In this document: positions 42,983 to 51,469 of the stretch, piece by piece
How the letters are laid out: each line of letters starts with the position of its first letter
Position numbering within the stretch: position 1 is the first letter of the stretch
Origin: Streptomyces amritsarensis
Lineage (GTDB): Bacteria; Actinomycetota; Actinomycetes; Streptomycetales; Streptomycetaceae
Length of the DNA: 64,000 nt
NCBI RefSeq assembly: GCF_001953875.1
Contig: NZ_MQUR01000009.1
Coordinates: 1 to 64,000 of the forward strand
Reading direction: 5' to 3'
Notes under the pieces: generated by a model
Seen by the model: only the letters and a program-made list of their open reading frames with translations
Told to the model about the DNA's origin: nothing
Database searches by the model: none
Program-made: the position numbers and the translations under genes

Positions 42983-44367
42983 GCGATCTCCCTCGCTGCC
43001 GTGCGCAGGGCCTCGGCGGCCCGGCGGACATCTGCCTGCGTCGTACGCCAGTTGGAGAACGCGGCGCGCAGCCCGGCGGTTCCCTCGTGGACGGTCGGGG
43101 TGACGAACACCTCGGCGGACACCGCCTCGCGCAGGGCGGTCAGCCGGGCCGGATCGGGGTCCTCGGCGAGGGTGAAGCAGACGACGTTGAGGCGGACCGG
43201 GGCGAGGAGGGTGAAGGCGGGGTCCTCCTCCAGGGCCGCGCCGAGGGCCCTGGCGCCGGCGATGTTGCGTTCGACGATCTCCCGGTGGCCCTGGCGGCCG
43301 TAGGCGCGCAGCGTGAACCAGGCGGCGAGGGCGCGCAGTCGGTGGGAGTTCTCCGGGGTGAGGTGGACGAGGTCGGGGTGTTCGCCGAGGGGGCCGAGGT
43401 AGGCGGCGGAGTTCTGGAAGACGCGGGCCTGCAGGTCGCGTCGGCGGGTGAACTGGACGGCGCTGTCGTAGGGGACGTTGAGCCACTTGTGCAGGTCGAC
43501 GCAGACGGAGTCGGAGGCGTCGAGGCCTGCGGCGAGGTGCGCGTGGTCCGGGGAGAGCGCGGCGAAGGCGCCGAAGGCGGCGTCTGTGTGCAGCCAGAAG
43601 TCGCGGCGCGGCCGGAGGGCGGCGATGGCGGGGAGGTCGTCGAAGTCGACGGTGTTGACGGTGCCGGCGTTGGCGACGACGACCGCCGGGCCGGGGGTGT
43701 CGGCCAGCGCCCGGTCGAGGGCGGCGGGGTCGACGGCCTCGCGCCCGGGCAGGGTCGGGACGCGTACGAGGGAGCTGCGGCCGAGGCCGAGGAAGGAGAG
43801 GGCCTTGGCGATGGAGGAGTGCGGGGCGCCGGAGAGGACGCGGACCGGTCCGAGGGCCGCGGCACCGTCGTCGGCCGGGGACACGCCGAGGCGTTCGCCG
43901 AGCCATTCGCGGGCGATGGCGAGGCCGGTGGTGTTGGACATGGTGGCGCCGCTGACGAAGGTGCCGGTGTGGGCGTCGGAGAGGCCGAAGAGCTCGCGCA
44001 GCCAGCCCACCGTCTCGCGTTCGAGGTCCTGGCCGGCGCCGTCCATCGAGGAGTTGGAGTTCTGGTCGTGGGCGGCTGTGAGCCAGTCCCCGGCGAGTGC
44101 CGCGGGGGTGGCGCCGCCGGTGACGAAGCCGAGGTAGCGGGGGCCGGCGGAGGCTGAGAGCCGCGGCTCCCAGCGTTCGCGGAACGCGGCGAGGGCGCTC
44201 TCGGTGCCGCGGCCCTCCTCGGGGAGCGGTGCGGGGTCCCGCGGCTTCGGGGCGGGCGGTACGACGGGGCGCTCGGCCAGGGTGGCGAGCGCCTCGGCGG
44301 CGGCGCGGCGGGTGGCGTCGAGCAGGTCGGGGAGCCGGGCGAGGTCGGCGGCGAGCGTGCGGTCCAT
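42979..44367 (-). CDS. Pyridoxal-phosphate-dependent decarboxylase (group II, aromatic amino acid type)
   Basis: From the ATG at 44367 the protein has 462 residues. The cofactor lysine is in SVCVDLHKWLNVPYDS, with the upstream Asp/Ala motif HTDAAFGAFA and the YLGFVTGGATPAALAGDWL segment typical of aromatic-L-amino-acid/glutamate decarboxylases. SGATMSNTTGLAIAREW contacts the phosphate. Substrate cannot be read from the sequence. The frame is open upstream of the chosen start but the extension is not conserved in character. It is followed by the coupled HD hydrolase. Confidence 0.9.
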   Translation of the reverse strand: MDRTLAADLARLPDLLDATRRAAAEALATLAERPVVPPAPKPRDPAPLPEEGRGTESALAAFRERWEPRLSASAGPRYLGFVTGGATPAALAGDWLTAAHDQNSNSSMDGAGQDLERETVGWLRELFGLSDAHTGTFVSGATMSNTTGLAIAREWLGERLGVSPADDGAAALGPVRVLSGAPHSSIAKALSFLGLGRSSLVRVPTLPGREAVDPAALDRALADTPGPAVVVANAGTVNTVDFDDLPAIAALRPRRDFWLHTDAAFGAFAALSPDHAHLAAGLDASDSVCVDLHKWLNVPYDSAVQFTRRRDLQARVFQNSAAYLGPLGEHPDLVHLTPENSHRLRALAAWFTLRAYGRQGHREIVERNIAGARALGAALEEDPAFTLLAPVRLNVVCFTLAEDPDPARLTALREAVSAEVFVTPTVHEGTAGLRAAFSNWRTTQADVRRAAEALRTAAREIA

Positions 44368-44485
44368 GGGGGCACGGTAGGCCCGCGCGCGGCCGCCGGG
44401 GCGGGCCAATCCCGGGCGAGTGGCCCGGGCGAGTGGCCCGGACCACGTGGAGCGGCCCGGGGTCCGGGGGCAGGTCCCGCCCGGA

Positions 44486-45628
44486 TCAGGGAGAGCGGCG
44501 GATGAGGAGCAGGGCGCGGTCGTCGTTGACGTCCTTGGCGACCTTCTCGATCAGGTGCCAGGCCGCGCCCTCCCAGCCGGCGGAGACGTAGCGGTCGGCT
44601 TCGCCGGTGAGGCGGTCGATGCCCTCGCTGATCTCGCGGTCGGCGGTCTCGACGAGGCCGTCGGTGAAGAGCATCAGGACGTCGCCGCGGCGGAGGTTGC
44701 CGCGGGCGGGGGTGAACTCGGCGCCGTCGTAGACGCCGAGGAGCGGGCCCTCGCCGGACTTCTCCTGCCAGCGGCCGGTGCCGGCGCAGAGCTGGAGGGC
44801 GGGCAGGTGGCCGGCCGAGAGGAGTTCGTAGTCGCCGGTCTGCAGGTCCAGGACGAGGTGGATGGAGGTGGCGAAGCCCTCGTCCCAGTCCTGGCGGAGC
44901 AGGTAGCCGTTGGCGGCGGGCAGGAAGCCGTGCGGCGGCAGTGCGCCGAGCAGCCCGCCGAAGGCGCCGGACAGCAGCAGGGCCCGGGAGCCCGCCTCCA
45001 TGCCCTTGCCGGAGACGTCGGTCAGGACGATCTCCAGGGTCCGGCCGCCGTTGGTGCGGGCCGCGACCACGAAGTCGCCGGAGAAGGACTGGCCGCCGGC
45101 GGGGCGCAGGGCCATCTCGCGGTGCCAGCCGCGTGGCAGGGTGGGGAGCTTGCTCTGTACGCGGATGCGTTCGCGCAGGTCGAAGAGCATGGTGCCGCCG
45201 CGCCGCCAGGGCACACCCACGCGGCTGCGGAACTGTGCGATGAGAAGACCGAAGAGCCCGCAGGCGGCGACGACCAGCACGGTGCCGGGGGTGACGCGCG
45301 CCGGGCCCTGGGTGTAGGGGCCGAGGACGAGGGCCTCGACGATCAGTGCGGCCGCGGAGGCGGCGTACAGGGCGAGGAGGCTGGCGGGGCGGAGCAGGAG
45401 GCCGCCGGCCACGATCGGCAGGACGAGCGCCGCCGGCGAGAACCAGACGGGCAGCATCAGCGTGCCGCAGGCTATGGCGGGGACGGTGAGCAGCAGCCCG
45501 GCGAAGGCGAGCCAGTCGGAGGCGTCTCCGCGGAAGTAGTCGACGGCGGATTTGCGCAGGGCGGTGCGGCCCCGGTGCGACCGCATGCGCATCCGGGCCA
45601 GAAGGGTCTCCACGCGTGCTCCGGCCAT
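44486..45628 (-). CDS. Membrane-bound SpoIIE-type PP2C serine/threonine phosphatase
   Basis: A 380-residue protein. Four or five transmembrane helices lie in residues about 38-135 and a SpoIIE/PP2C catalytic domain in about 165-375. Metal-binding blocks are GGQSFSGDFVVA, VLTDVSGKGMEAG and LMLFTDGLVETADRE. Such phosphatases act on anti-sigma-factor antagonists in Streptomyces stress and development; no partner gene is nearby. Its start is close to the beginning of the membrane region, with an Arg-rich cytoplasmic stub. Confidence 0.92.
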   Translation of the reverse strand: MAGARVETLLARMRMRSHRGRTALRKSAVDYFRGDASDWLAFAGLLLTVPAIACGTLMLPVWFSPAALVLPIVAGGLLLRPASLLALYAASAAALIVEALVLGPYTQGPARVTPGTVLVVAACGLFGLLIAQFRSRVGVPWRRGGTMLFDLRERIRVQSKLPTLPRGWHREMALRPAGGQSFSGDFVVAARTNGGRTLEIVLTDVSGKGMEAGSRALLLSGAFGGLLGALPPHGFLPAANGYLLRQDWDEGFATSIHLVLDLQTGDYELLSAGHLPALQLCAGTGRWQEKSGEGPLLGVYDGAEFTPARGNLRRGDVLMLFTDGLVETADREISEGIDRLTGEADRYVSAGWEGAAWHLIEKVAKDVNDDRALLLIRRSP

Positions 45629-45837
45629 TGCTTCGGGACCTTATCCATCCTGGCTGTGAATGCGCAGGGGTACCCCCGCACCCGGGGTTCGGGGCTGCCC
45701 GGAAACGCCCGTGCCGTCATGGATTGCCCGGTCGGGGATGGCCGCATGGCTCTGAAGATGTGCGGATTGCAGACTTTACGAGGCGATGGGCGGGATGTCC
45801 GGTACGACTGCACGAACAGCCGTGCGACGAGAGAGCG

Positions 45838-46647
45838 CTAGTTCTGCTGGCAGGCGGGACACCAGAAGAGGTTGCGGGCGGCCAGGCCGGCGGTGCGGAT
45901 CTCGCTTCCGCAGATGTGGCAGGGCATGTTCGCCCTCCGGTAGACGTACACCTCGCCGCCGTGGTCGTCCACCCTGGGCGGCCGGCCCATCGCCTCGGGG
46001 AGGTGCTCGTCGCGGACGGTGTCGATGCGGTTGTCGCGCATGCCCTGGCGCATCAGGGCGGCCAGGTCCTCCCACATGGCGTCCCACTCGGCGCGGGTGA
46101 GGTCCTTGCCCAGGCGGTACGGGTCGATGCCGTGCCGGAAGAGGACCTCGGCGCGGTAGACGTTGCCGACGCCGGCGACGACCTTCTGGTCCATGAGCAG
46201 CGCGGCGACGGTGGTGCGGGAGCGGGAGATGCGGGCCCAGGCCCGGTCCGGGTCGTCACCGCTGCGCAGCGGGTCCGGGCCGAGGCGGGCGCTTATCGCG
46301 TCCTTCTCCTCGTCGGTGATCCAGGCGCAGGTGGTCGGGCCGCGCAGGTCGGAGAAGTGGTCGTCGTTGACCAGGCGCAGCCGGACGGTGTCGGTGGCCG
46401 GCGGGGCGGGTGCGGGGCCGACCGCGTACTTGCCGAAGAGTCCGAGATGGATGTGGATCCATCCGCTCCCCCTGAATCCGAGGAAGAGGTGCTTGCCGTG
46501 GGCGTCGACGCCGTCCAGGATCCGCCCGTCGAGGAGGGCGGCGCTCTCGGCGAACCGGCCCTGGGGGCTGCTGACGGCGACCGGCCGTCCGGCGAACCGC
46601 GCCAGGTGGTCCTCGGCGAGGCGGTGGATCGTATGCCCCTCGGGCAC
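45838..46647 (-). CDS. Fpg/Nei family DNA glycosylase (endonuclease VIII type)
   Basis: From the GTG at 46647, preceded by GAGGAG at 6 bases, the protein has 269 residues. After removal of Met the N-terminus is Pro-Glu-Gly (PEGHTIHRLA), with Pro as the nucleophile and Glu as the acid. The H2TH segment is AGVGNVYRAEVLF and the C-terminal zinc finger is C-x2-C-x16-C-x2-C (CHICGSEIRTAGL then FWCPACQ). It excises oxidised bases and nicks the strand. PEGHTIHR is the Nei-like form of the start. Confidence 0.94.
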   Translation of the reverse strand: MPEGHTIHRLAEDHLARFAGRPVAVSSPQGRFAESAALLDGRILDGVDAHGKHLFLGFRGSGWIHIHLGLFGKYAVGPAPAPPATDTVRLRLVNDDHFSDLRGPTTCAWITDEEKDAISARLGPDPLRSGDDPDRAWARISRSRTTVAALLMDQKVVAGVGNVYRAEVLFRHGIDPYRLGKDLTRAEWDAMWEDLAALMRQGMRDNRIDTVRDEHLPEAMGRPPRVDDHGGEVYVYRRANMPCHICGSEIRTAGLAARNLFWCPACQQN

Positions 46648-46700
46648 TGCGCACTCCTCAGGAGAAGAGGGAAGGAGACGACGGGGGGGGACAAGACGAC

Positions 46701-46734
46701 GGCCGTGCCACCCGCATCCGCGGGCGGCACGGCC
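46701..46734 (-). terminator. Hairpin terminator of rpiB
   Basis: The arms ggccgtgccacccgc (46701-46715) and gcgggcggcacggcc (46720-46734) pair over 14 of 15 positions, ten bases past the rpiB stop. Confidence 0.85.
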
Positions 46735-46744
46735 GGAAGCGGGA

Positions 46745-47230
46745 TCAGCCCTGCGGGTGGTGGGCCGGGATCGGGGGGAGCTCGCCGGTCTGCTCGTAGG
46801 CGGAGAGCATCTCGATGCGGCGGGTGTGGCGCTCCTCGCCGGAGTACGGCGTCGCCAGGAAGGCCTCGATGAAGCTGACGGCCTCGTCCTGGGTGTGCAT
46901 CCGGCCGCCGACGGAGATGACGTTGGCGTTGTTGTGCTCACGGCCGAGCTGGGCGGTCTGGACGCTCCAGGCCAGGATGGCGCGGACGCCCTTGACCTTG
47001 TTCGCGGCGATCTGCTCGCCGTTGCCGGAGCCGCCGATCACGATGCCGAGGCTGCCCTCGTCCGCTGCGGTCTTCTCCGCGGCGCGGAGGCAGAACGGCG
47101 GGTAGTCGTCCACGGCGTCGTAGATGTGGGGGCCACAGTCGACGGGCTCGTGGCCGTTGTTCTTGAGCCAGTCCACGAGGTGGTTCTTGAGCTCAAAGCC
47201 GGCATGGTCGGATCCGAGGTACACGCGCAT
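46745..47230 (-). CDS. rpiB: Ribose-5-phosphate isomerase B
   Basis: From the ATG at 47230 the protein has 161 residues, MRVYLGSDHAGFELKNHLVD. Family blocks are VIGGSGNGEQIAANKVKGVRA, the anion-binding/catalytic region, and REHNNANVISVGGRM. It interconverts ribose 5-phosphate and ribulose 5-phosphate. The actinobacterial RpiB uses Glu rather than Cys as base, and the GSGNGE motif here is of that type. It is divergent from the permease at 47451. Confidence 0.95.
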   Translation of the reverse strand: MRVYLGSDHAGFELKNHLVDWLKNNGHEPVDCGPHIYDAVDDYPPFCLRAAEKTAADEGSLGIVIGGSGNGEQIAANKVKGVRAILAWSVQTAQLGREHNNANVISVGGRMHTQDEAVSFIEAFLATPYSGEERHTRRIEMLSAYEQTGELPPIPAHHPQG

Positions 47231-47450
47231 GGGACGAGTGTGGCACGAGGAGCCCAGACAGCCCGCAGCGGGTGTCGCGTAAGTCACTTCTAAAGCTCAA
47301 GTAAACCCAAAGGACGCAGATGGGACACGGCAGGACGCCGGTCCTGGACGTTCCTCCCGGCGCAGCGATCCGGATTGAGGTCTTCCGTCCCGCGTTCATC
47401 TCAGGTTTGAATGCCGGGGCTCGCAACCCGAGAAACCTAAGGATCCGTCC

Positions 47451-48890
47451 ATGAGCTCCACGACGACCCTTCAGAAGGCAGGCGACCCCACCGGCAACCC
47501 CGGTGAAGGCCTGCCCTCCGACGGTCTGAAGGCCGGTCTCAAGAACCGCCACCTGTCCATGATCGCCATCGGCGGCGTCATCGGCGCCGGCCTCTTCGTC
47601 GGCTCCGGTGGCGGCATCGCCAAGGCCGGCCCCGCCATCCTGATCTCCTACGCCCTCGTCGGCGCCATGGTGGTCTTCGTGATGCGGATGCTCGGCGAGA
47701 TGGCCGCCGCCAGCCCGAACTCGGGCTCCTTCTCGGCCTACGCGGACCGCGCGCTCGGCCGTTGGGCGGGCTTCTCCATCGGCTGGCTCTACTGGTTCTT
47801 CTGGGTCGTCGTCCTCGCGGTCGAGGCCACCGCCGGTGCCGCCATCCTCGAGAACTGGATCCCGGCCGTCCCGCAGTGGGCCTGGGCGCTGATCGTGATG
47901 GCGGTGCTGACCGTCACCAACCTCGGCTCGGTCGCCTCCTACGGTGAGTTCGAGTTCTGGTTCGCGGGCATCAAGGTCGTCGCCATCGGCGCCTTCGTCG
48001 TCATCGGCATGCTGGCCGTCTTCGGCCTCCTGCCCGGCTCCGACAACCCCGGCGCGGGCTTCGCGCACCTGACCGACACCGGCGGCTTCTTCCCCAACGG
48101 TTACGGCGCCGTACTCACCGGTGTGCTCATGGTCGTCTTCTCCTTCATGGGCAGCGAGATCGTCACCCTCGCCGCCGGCGAGTCGGAGAACCCCCGCAAG
48201 GCGGTCACGCAGGCCACCAACTCCGTCATCTGGCGCATCGGCGTCTTCTACCTCGGCTCGATCTTCGTCGTCCTGACGCTGCTGCCCTGGAACGACAAGT
48301 CGATCACCGAGAAGGGCTCGTACGTCGCCGCCCTCGACTCGATCGGCATCGCGAACGCCGGCACGATCATGGAGGTCATCGTCCTGACCGCCGTGCTGTC
48401 CTGCCTGAACTCGGGCCTCTACACCGCCTCCCGCATGGCCTTCTCGCTCGGTGAGCGCGGCGACGCCCCCAAGGCGTTCGCGAAGGTCAACGCCAAGGGC
48501 GTGCCGGTCGCCGCGATCCTCGGCTCCACGGTCTTCGGCTTCGTCGCCGTCTACTTCAACTACGCGTTCAAGGACACGGTCTTCAACTTCCTCCTGAACT
48601 CCTCCGGCGCCATCGCGCTCTTCGTCTGGCTGGTGATCTGCTTCACCCAGCTGAGGATGCGCGGGATCCTGGTCCGCGAGGCCCCGGAGAAGCTCACCGT
48701 GAAGATGTGGCTCTTCCCGTGGCTGACCTGGGCCACCGCCGCACTGATCATGTTCGTGATCGGCTACATGTTCGTGGACGACGCCAACCGCGAGGTGGTC
48801 ACCCTCTCCACCCTCGTCGCCGGCCTGGTCGTGGCCGTCGGCGTGGCCCTGGACCTCCGCCGCAAGCGGGCCGCCGCCGTCGAGAGCTGA
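47451..48890 (+). CDS. Amino acid permease (APC family), first of three paralogues
   Basis: A 479-residue transporter with about 12 transmembrane helices. The N-terminal block HLSMIAIGGVIGAGLFVGSG and FSAYADRALGRWAGFSIGW are those of the GabP/AnsP/LysP branch of the APC superfamily. Substrate specificity is not visible. It is closely similar to the permeases at 49852 and 51470, sharing the same start motif and the LPWNDKS-type loop, so they arose by duplication. Confidence 0.93.
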   Translation: MSSTTTLQKAGDPTGNPGEGLPSDGLKAGLKNRHLSMIAIGGVIGAGLFVGSGGGIAKAGPAILISYALVGAMVVFVMRMLGEMAAASPNSGSFSAYADRALGRWAGFSIGWLYWFFWVVVLAVEATAGAAILENWIPAVPQWAWALIVMAVLTVTNLGSVASYGEFEFWFAGIKVVAIGAFVVIGMLAVFGLLPGSDNPGAGFAHLTDTGGFFPNGYGAVLTGVLMVVFSFMGSEIVTLAAGESENPRKAVTQATNSVIWRIGVFYLGSIFVVLTLLPWNDKSITEKGSYVAALDSIGIANAGTIMEVIVLTAVLSCLNSGLYTASRMAFSLGERGDAPKAFAKVNAKGVPVAAILGSTVFGFVAVYFNYAFKDTVFNFLLNSSGAIALFVWLVICFTQLRMRGILVREAPEKLTVKMWLFPWLTWATAALIMFVIGYMFVDDANREVVTLSTLVAGLVVAVGVALDLRRKRAAAVES

Positions 48891-48916
48891 CCGAGCCCGG
48901 TCCTGCGCCCCACGCA

Positions 48917-48956
48917 CCGGAGCCCGGCCCGCCTCGTCAGGCGGGCCGGGCTCCGG
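48917..48956. terminator. Bidirectional hairpin between the permease and bioY
   Basis: An 18-base perfect stem, ccggagcccggcccgcct (48917-48934) and its complement (48939-48956), with a cgtc loop, between convergent genes. Confidence 0.95.
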
Positions 48957-48982
48957 CCGGTACGGGGGTGGCGGCGCAGGCG

Positions 48983-49567
48983 TCAGCCGCGGCGGCCCAC
49001 CAGCTTCCAGGCGGCCGGCAGGGCGCCCATCGCGAGGGCCGCCTTGAGGGCGTCGCCGATCAGGAACGGGGTCAGCCCGGCCGCGACGGCGGCGCTCAGG
49101 GACATCCCGGTGGCGGCCATCAGGTAGGGGACGCCCACCGCGTAGATCACCGCGGAGCCGAGTGCCATCGTGCCCGCCGTACGCAGGACCGAGCGGTCGG
49201 CGCCGCGCCGCGCGAGGGCGCCGACGACGGTGGCGGCGAGCAGCATGCCGAGCACGTAGCCGAAGGAGGCGCCGCCCGCGCCGGAGGTGCCGCCCGCGAA
49301 CCAGGGCACGCCGGCCATGCCGACGAGGGCGTACAGCGCCAGCGAGAGGAAGCCGCGGCGGGCGCCGAAGGCGGTGCCGACGAGCAGCGCGGCGAAGGTC
49401 TGGCCCGTGACGGGGACCGGGGAGCCGGGCACGGGCACCGCGATCTGCGCGGCGATCCCGGTCAGGGCGGCGCCGCCGACGACGAGCGCGATGTCGCGCA
49501 CGCGGCTCGCGGGCAGCAGGTCGGCGAGGACGGTGCCGGGCCGGAGGGAGACGGAAGCAGTGCTCAT
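48983..49567 (-). CDS. bioY: Biotin transporter BioY (ECF-type S component)
   Basis: From the ATG at 49567 the protein has 194 residues with about six helices. Family motifs are VPVPGSPVPVTGQTFAALLVG and AGGTSGAGGASFGYVLGML, the biotin-binding segments of BioY. It transports biotin, alone or with an ECF module; no bioM/bioN genes are adjacent. It lies between two of the amino-acid permeases on the opposite strand. Confidence 0.94.
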   Translation of the reverse strand: MSTASVSLRPGTVLADLLPASRVRDIALVVGGAALTGIAAQIAVPVPGSPVPVTGQTFAALLVGTAFGARRGFLSLALYALVGMAGVPWFAGGTSGAGGASFGYVLGMLLAATVVGALARRGADRSVLRTAGTMALGSAVIYAVGVPYLMAATGMSLSAAVAAGLTPFLIGDALKAALAMGALPAAWKLVGRRG

Positions 49568-49851
49568 GAGGGGGCTCCGCGAGGTGGTGGGGGTGGGAAC
49601 GATCACCGACGTTAGTGCGCGGTCCCGGGCCGCCCCACCGCCGCCCGGAACAAAGCCCCGCTCCCCGCGATGGTGGGGAATGAACAAAGTCCGCCCCCCG
49701 GACCGCGTCGGCGTGATCCTCGTCACGAGCAACATCCAACAACACGTCCGTTTTGCACGGACAGCCGCCGCTCAGCGAGACTGTTGGATCCCGCCAAGTC
49801 GAGGCGGAGTCCACACCATCGCCGGGCCGAACGAGAGTACGAGCACCCCTC

Positions 49852-51270
49852 ATGCGTGAGCGCCTGCAAGACGCACCTCCCACGACGGGCGACCTGCCCT
49901 CCGAACCCCTCAGCCACAGCCTCAAACAGCGCCACCTGACCATGCTGGGGCTCGGCGGCGTGATCGGCGCCGGCCTCTTCGTCGGCTCCGGCGCGGGCAT
50001 CGGCATCGCCGGTCCCGCGATCATCTGCTCGTACCTCCTCGCCGGTGTCCTCGCGATGCTGGTGATGCGCGCGCTGGGCGAGATGTCGGCCGCGATGCCC
50101 GCCTCCGGCTCGTTCTCCGTCTACGCGGAGCGGGCGCTCGGCCGCTGGGCCGGCTTCTCGGCGGGCTGGCTGTACTGGTTCCTGCTGGTCGTGGTGCTCG
50201 CGGTGGAGGCCACCGGCGCCGCGAAGATCGCGAACGGCTGGGTGCCCTCGGTCGACCAGTGGATCTGGGTGCTGCTCTTCATGGTGGTCTTCACCGTGAG
50301 CAACCTGGCCGCGGTGAAGAACTTCGGCGAGTTCGAGTTCTGGTTCGCCGCGCTCAAGGTCGGCGCGATCGTGCTCTTCCTGATCCTCGGCACCCTCGCG
50401 ATCCTCGGCGTGCTCCCGGACACGGATCCGGTCGGCATGGCCAACCTGACCGGCCACGGCGGCTTCTTCCCCGAGGGCTTCGGCGGCGTGGTCGCCGGCA
50501 TGCTCGCCGTCATCTTCGCCTTCGGCGGCCTGGAGGTCGTCACGATCGCGGCCGCAGAGTCCGACGACCCGGCCCGGTCGGTCTCCCGCGCGGTCCGCAG
50601 CGCCGTGTGGCGCATCCTCTTCTTCTACGTCGGCTCGATGGTGGTCATCGTGACCCTGCTGCCATGGGACTCGCTGGAGCCGGGGCAGAGCCCGTACGTC
50701 GCCGTCCTGGACTCCATCGGCATCCCGGGGGCCGGCCAGATCATGAACATCGTGGTGTTCGTGGCCCTGCTCTCGGCGCTCAACGCGAACCTGTACGGCT
50801 CCTCTCGCATGATCTTCTCGCTGGCCGAGCGCGAGGAGGCGCCGAAGTCGCTGCTGAAGGTCTCGGGCGGCGGCGTGCCGCGCCGGGCGGTGTTCGCGTC
50901 GGTGGCCTTCGGCTTCGTGTCGGTGGTGCTCAACCTGCTGTGGCCGGACACGATCTTCCTCTACATGCTCAACGCGGTCGGCGCGGTGCTGCTGTTCGTG
51001 TGGGCGCTGATCGCGGTCTCGCAGCTGAGGCTGCGCCGCCGGATCGAGCGGGACATGCCCGAGCGGCTGGTCCTGCCGATGTGGCTGTTCCCGTACGCCA
51101 CCTGGGCCGCGCTGGCCGGGATGGCGGCGGTCCTGGTGCTGATGCTGTTCGACGACTCGGCCCGCCCGCAGCTGCTGTGGTCGACGGGTGCGGCCCTGCT
51201 GGTCCTCGCCGTGGCGGGCGTCCGCGAGCTGCGGGAGCGGCGGCAGCAGCGGGAGCGGAAGGCCGGCTGA
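49852..51270 (+). CDS. Amino acid permease (APC family), second of three paralogues
   Basis: From the ATG at 49852 the protein has 472 residues, 12 predicted helices and the HLTMLGLGGVIGAGLFVGSG start motif. It aligns along its length with the permease at 47451. A 284-base leader separates it from the divergent bioY; no clear operator is seen in it. Substrate unknown. Confidence 0.92.
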   Translation: MRERLQDAPPTTGDLPSEPLSHSLKQRHLTMLGLGGVIGAGLFVGSGAGIGIAGPAIICSYLLAGVLAMLVMRALGEMSAAMPASGSFSVYAERALGRWAGFSAGWLYWFLLVVVLAVEATGAAKIANGWVPSVDQWIWVLLFMVVFTVSNLAAVKNFGEFEFWFAALKVGAIVLFLILGTLAILGVLPDTDPVGMANLTGHGGFFPEGFGGVVAGMLAVIFAFGGLEVVTIAAAESDDPARSVSRAVRSAVWRILFFYVGSMVVIVTLLPWDSLEPGQSPYVAVLDSIGIPGAGQIMNIVVFVALLSALNANLYGSSRMIFSLAEREEAPKSLLKVSGGGVPRRAVFASVAFGFVSVVLNLLWPDTIFLYMLNAVGAVLLFVWALIAVSQLRLRRRIERDMPERLVLPMWLFPYATWAALAGMAAVLVLMLFDDSARPQLLWSTGAALLVLAVAGVRELRERRQQRERKAG

Positions 51271-51300
51271 ACCGGCCCCGGCGGGCCGCTCCCCCGGACC

Positions 51301-51335
51301 AGGACCCCTCGTGCCCGCGCGGCACGGGGGGTCCT
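51301..51335 (+). terminator. Hairpin terminator of the second permease
   Basis: The arms aggacccctcgtgcc (51301-51315) and ggcacggggggtcct (51321-51335) form a 15-base stem with one G-T pair, 30 bases past the stop. Confidence 0.8.
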
Positions 51336-51381
51336 GCCGTCCCCCGGCCCGTACGGCGTGATCACCTTCCGTGAAGCAGGT

Positions 51382-51418
51382 GTCCGAATATCGGACGAAG
51401 CGCGTCCGATGATCGGAC
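51382..51418. promoter_or_regulatory. Two identical palindromic operators before the third permease
   Basis: GTCCGA-ATA-TCGGAC (51382-51396) and GTCCGA-TGA-TCGGAC (51404-51418) share the perfect form GTCCGA-N3-TCGGAC, with centres 22 bases apart, two helical turns. They lie about 50-90 bases before the permease start. I do not recognise the regulator; the motif is absent before the other two permeases. Confidence 0.8.
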
Positions 51419-51469
51419 ACTCGGCACACTGGGGCCCGCTCCACCCCCGCACCTGACAGGCACCCACCC

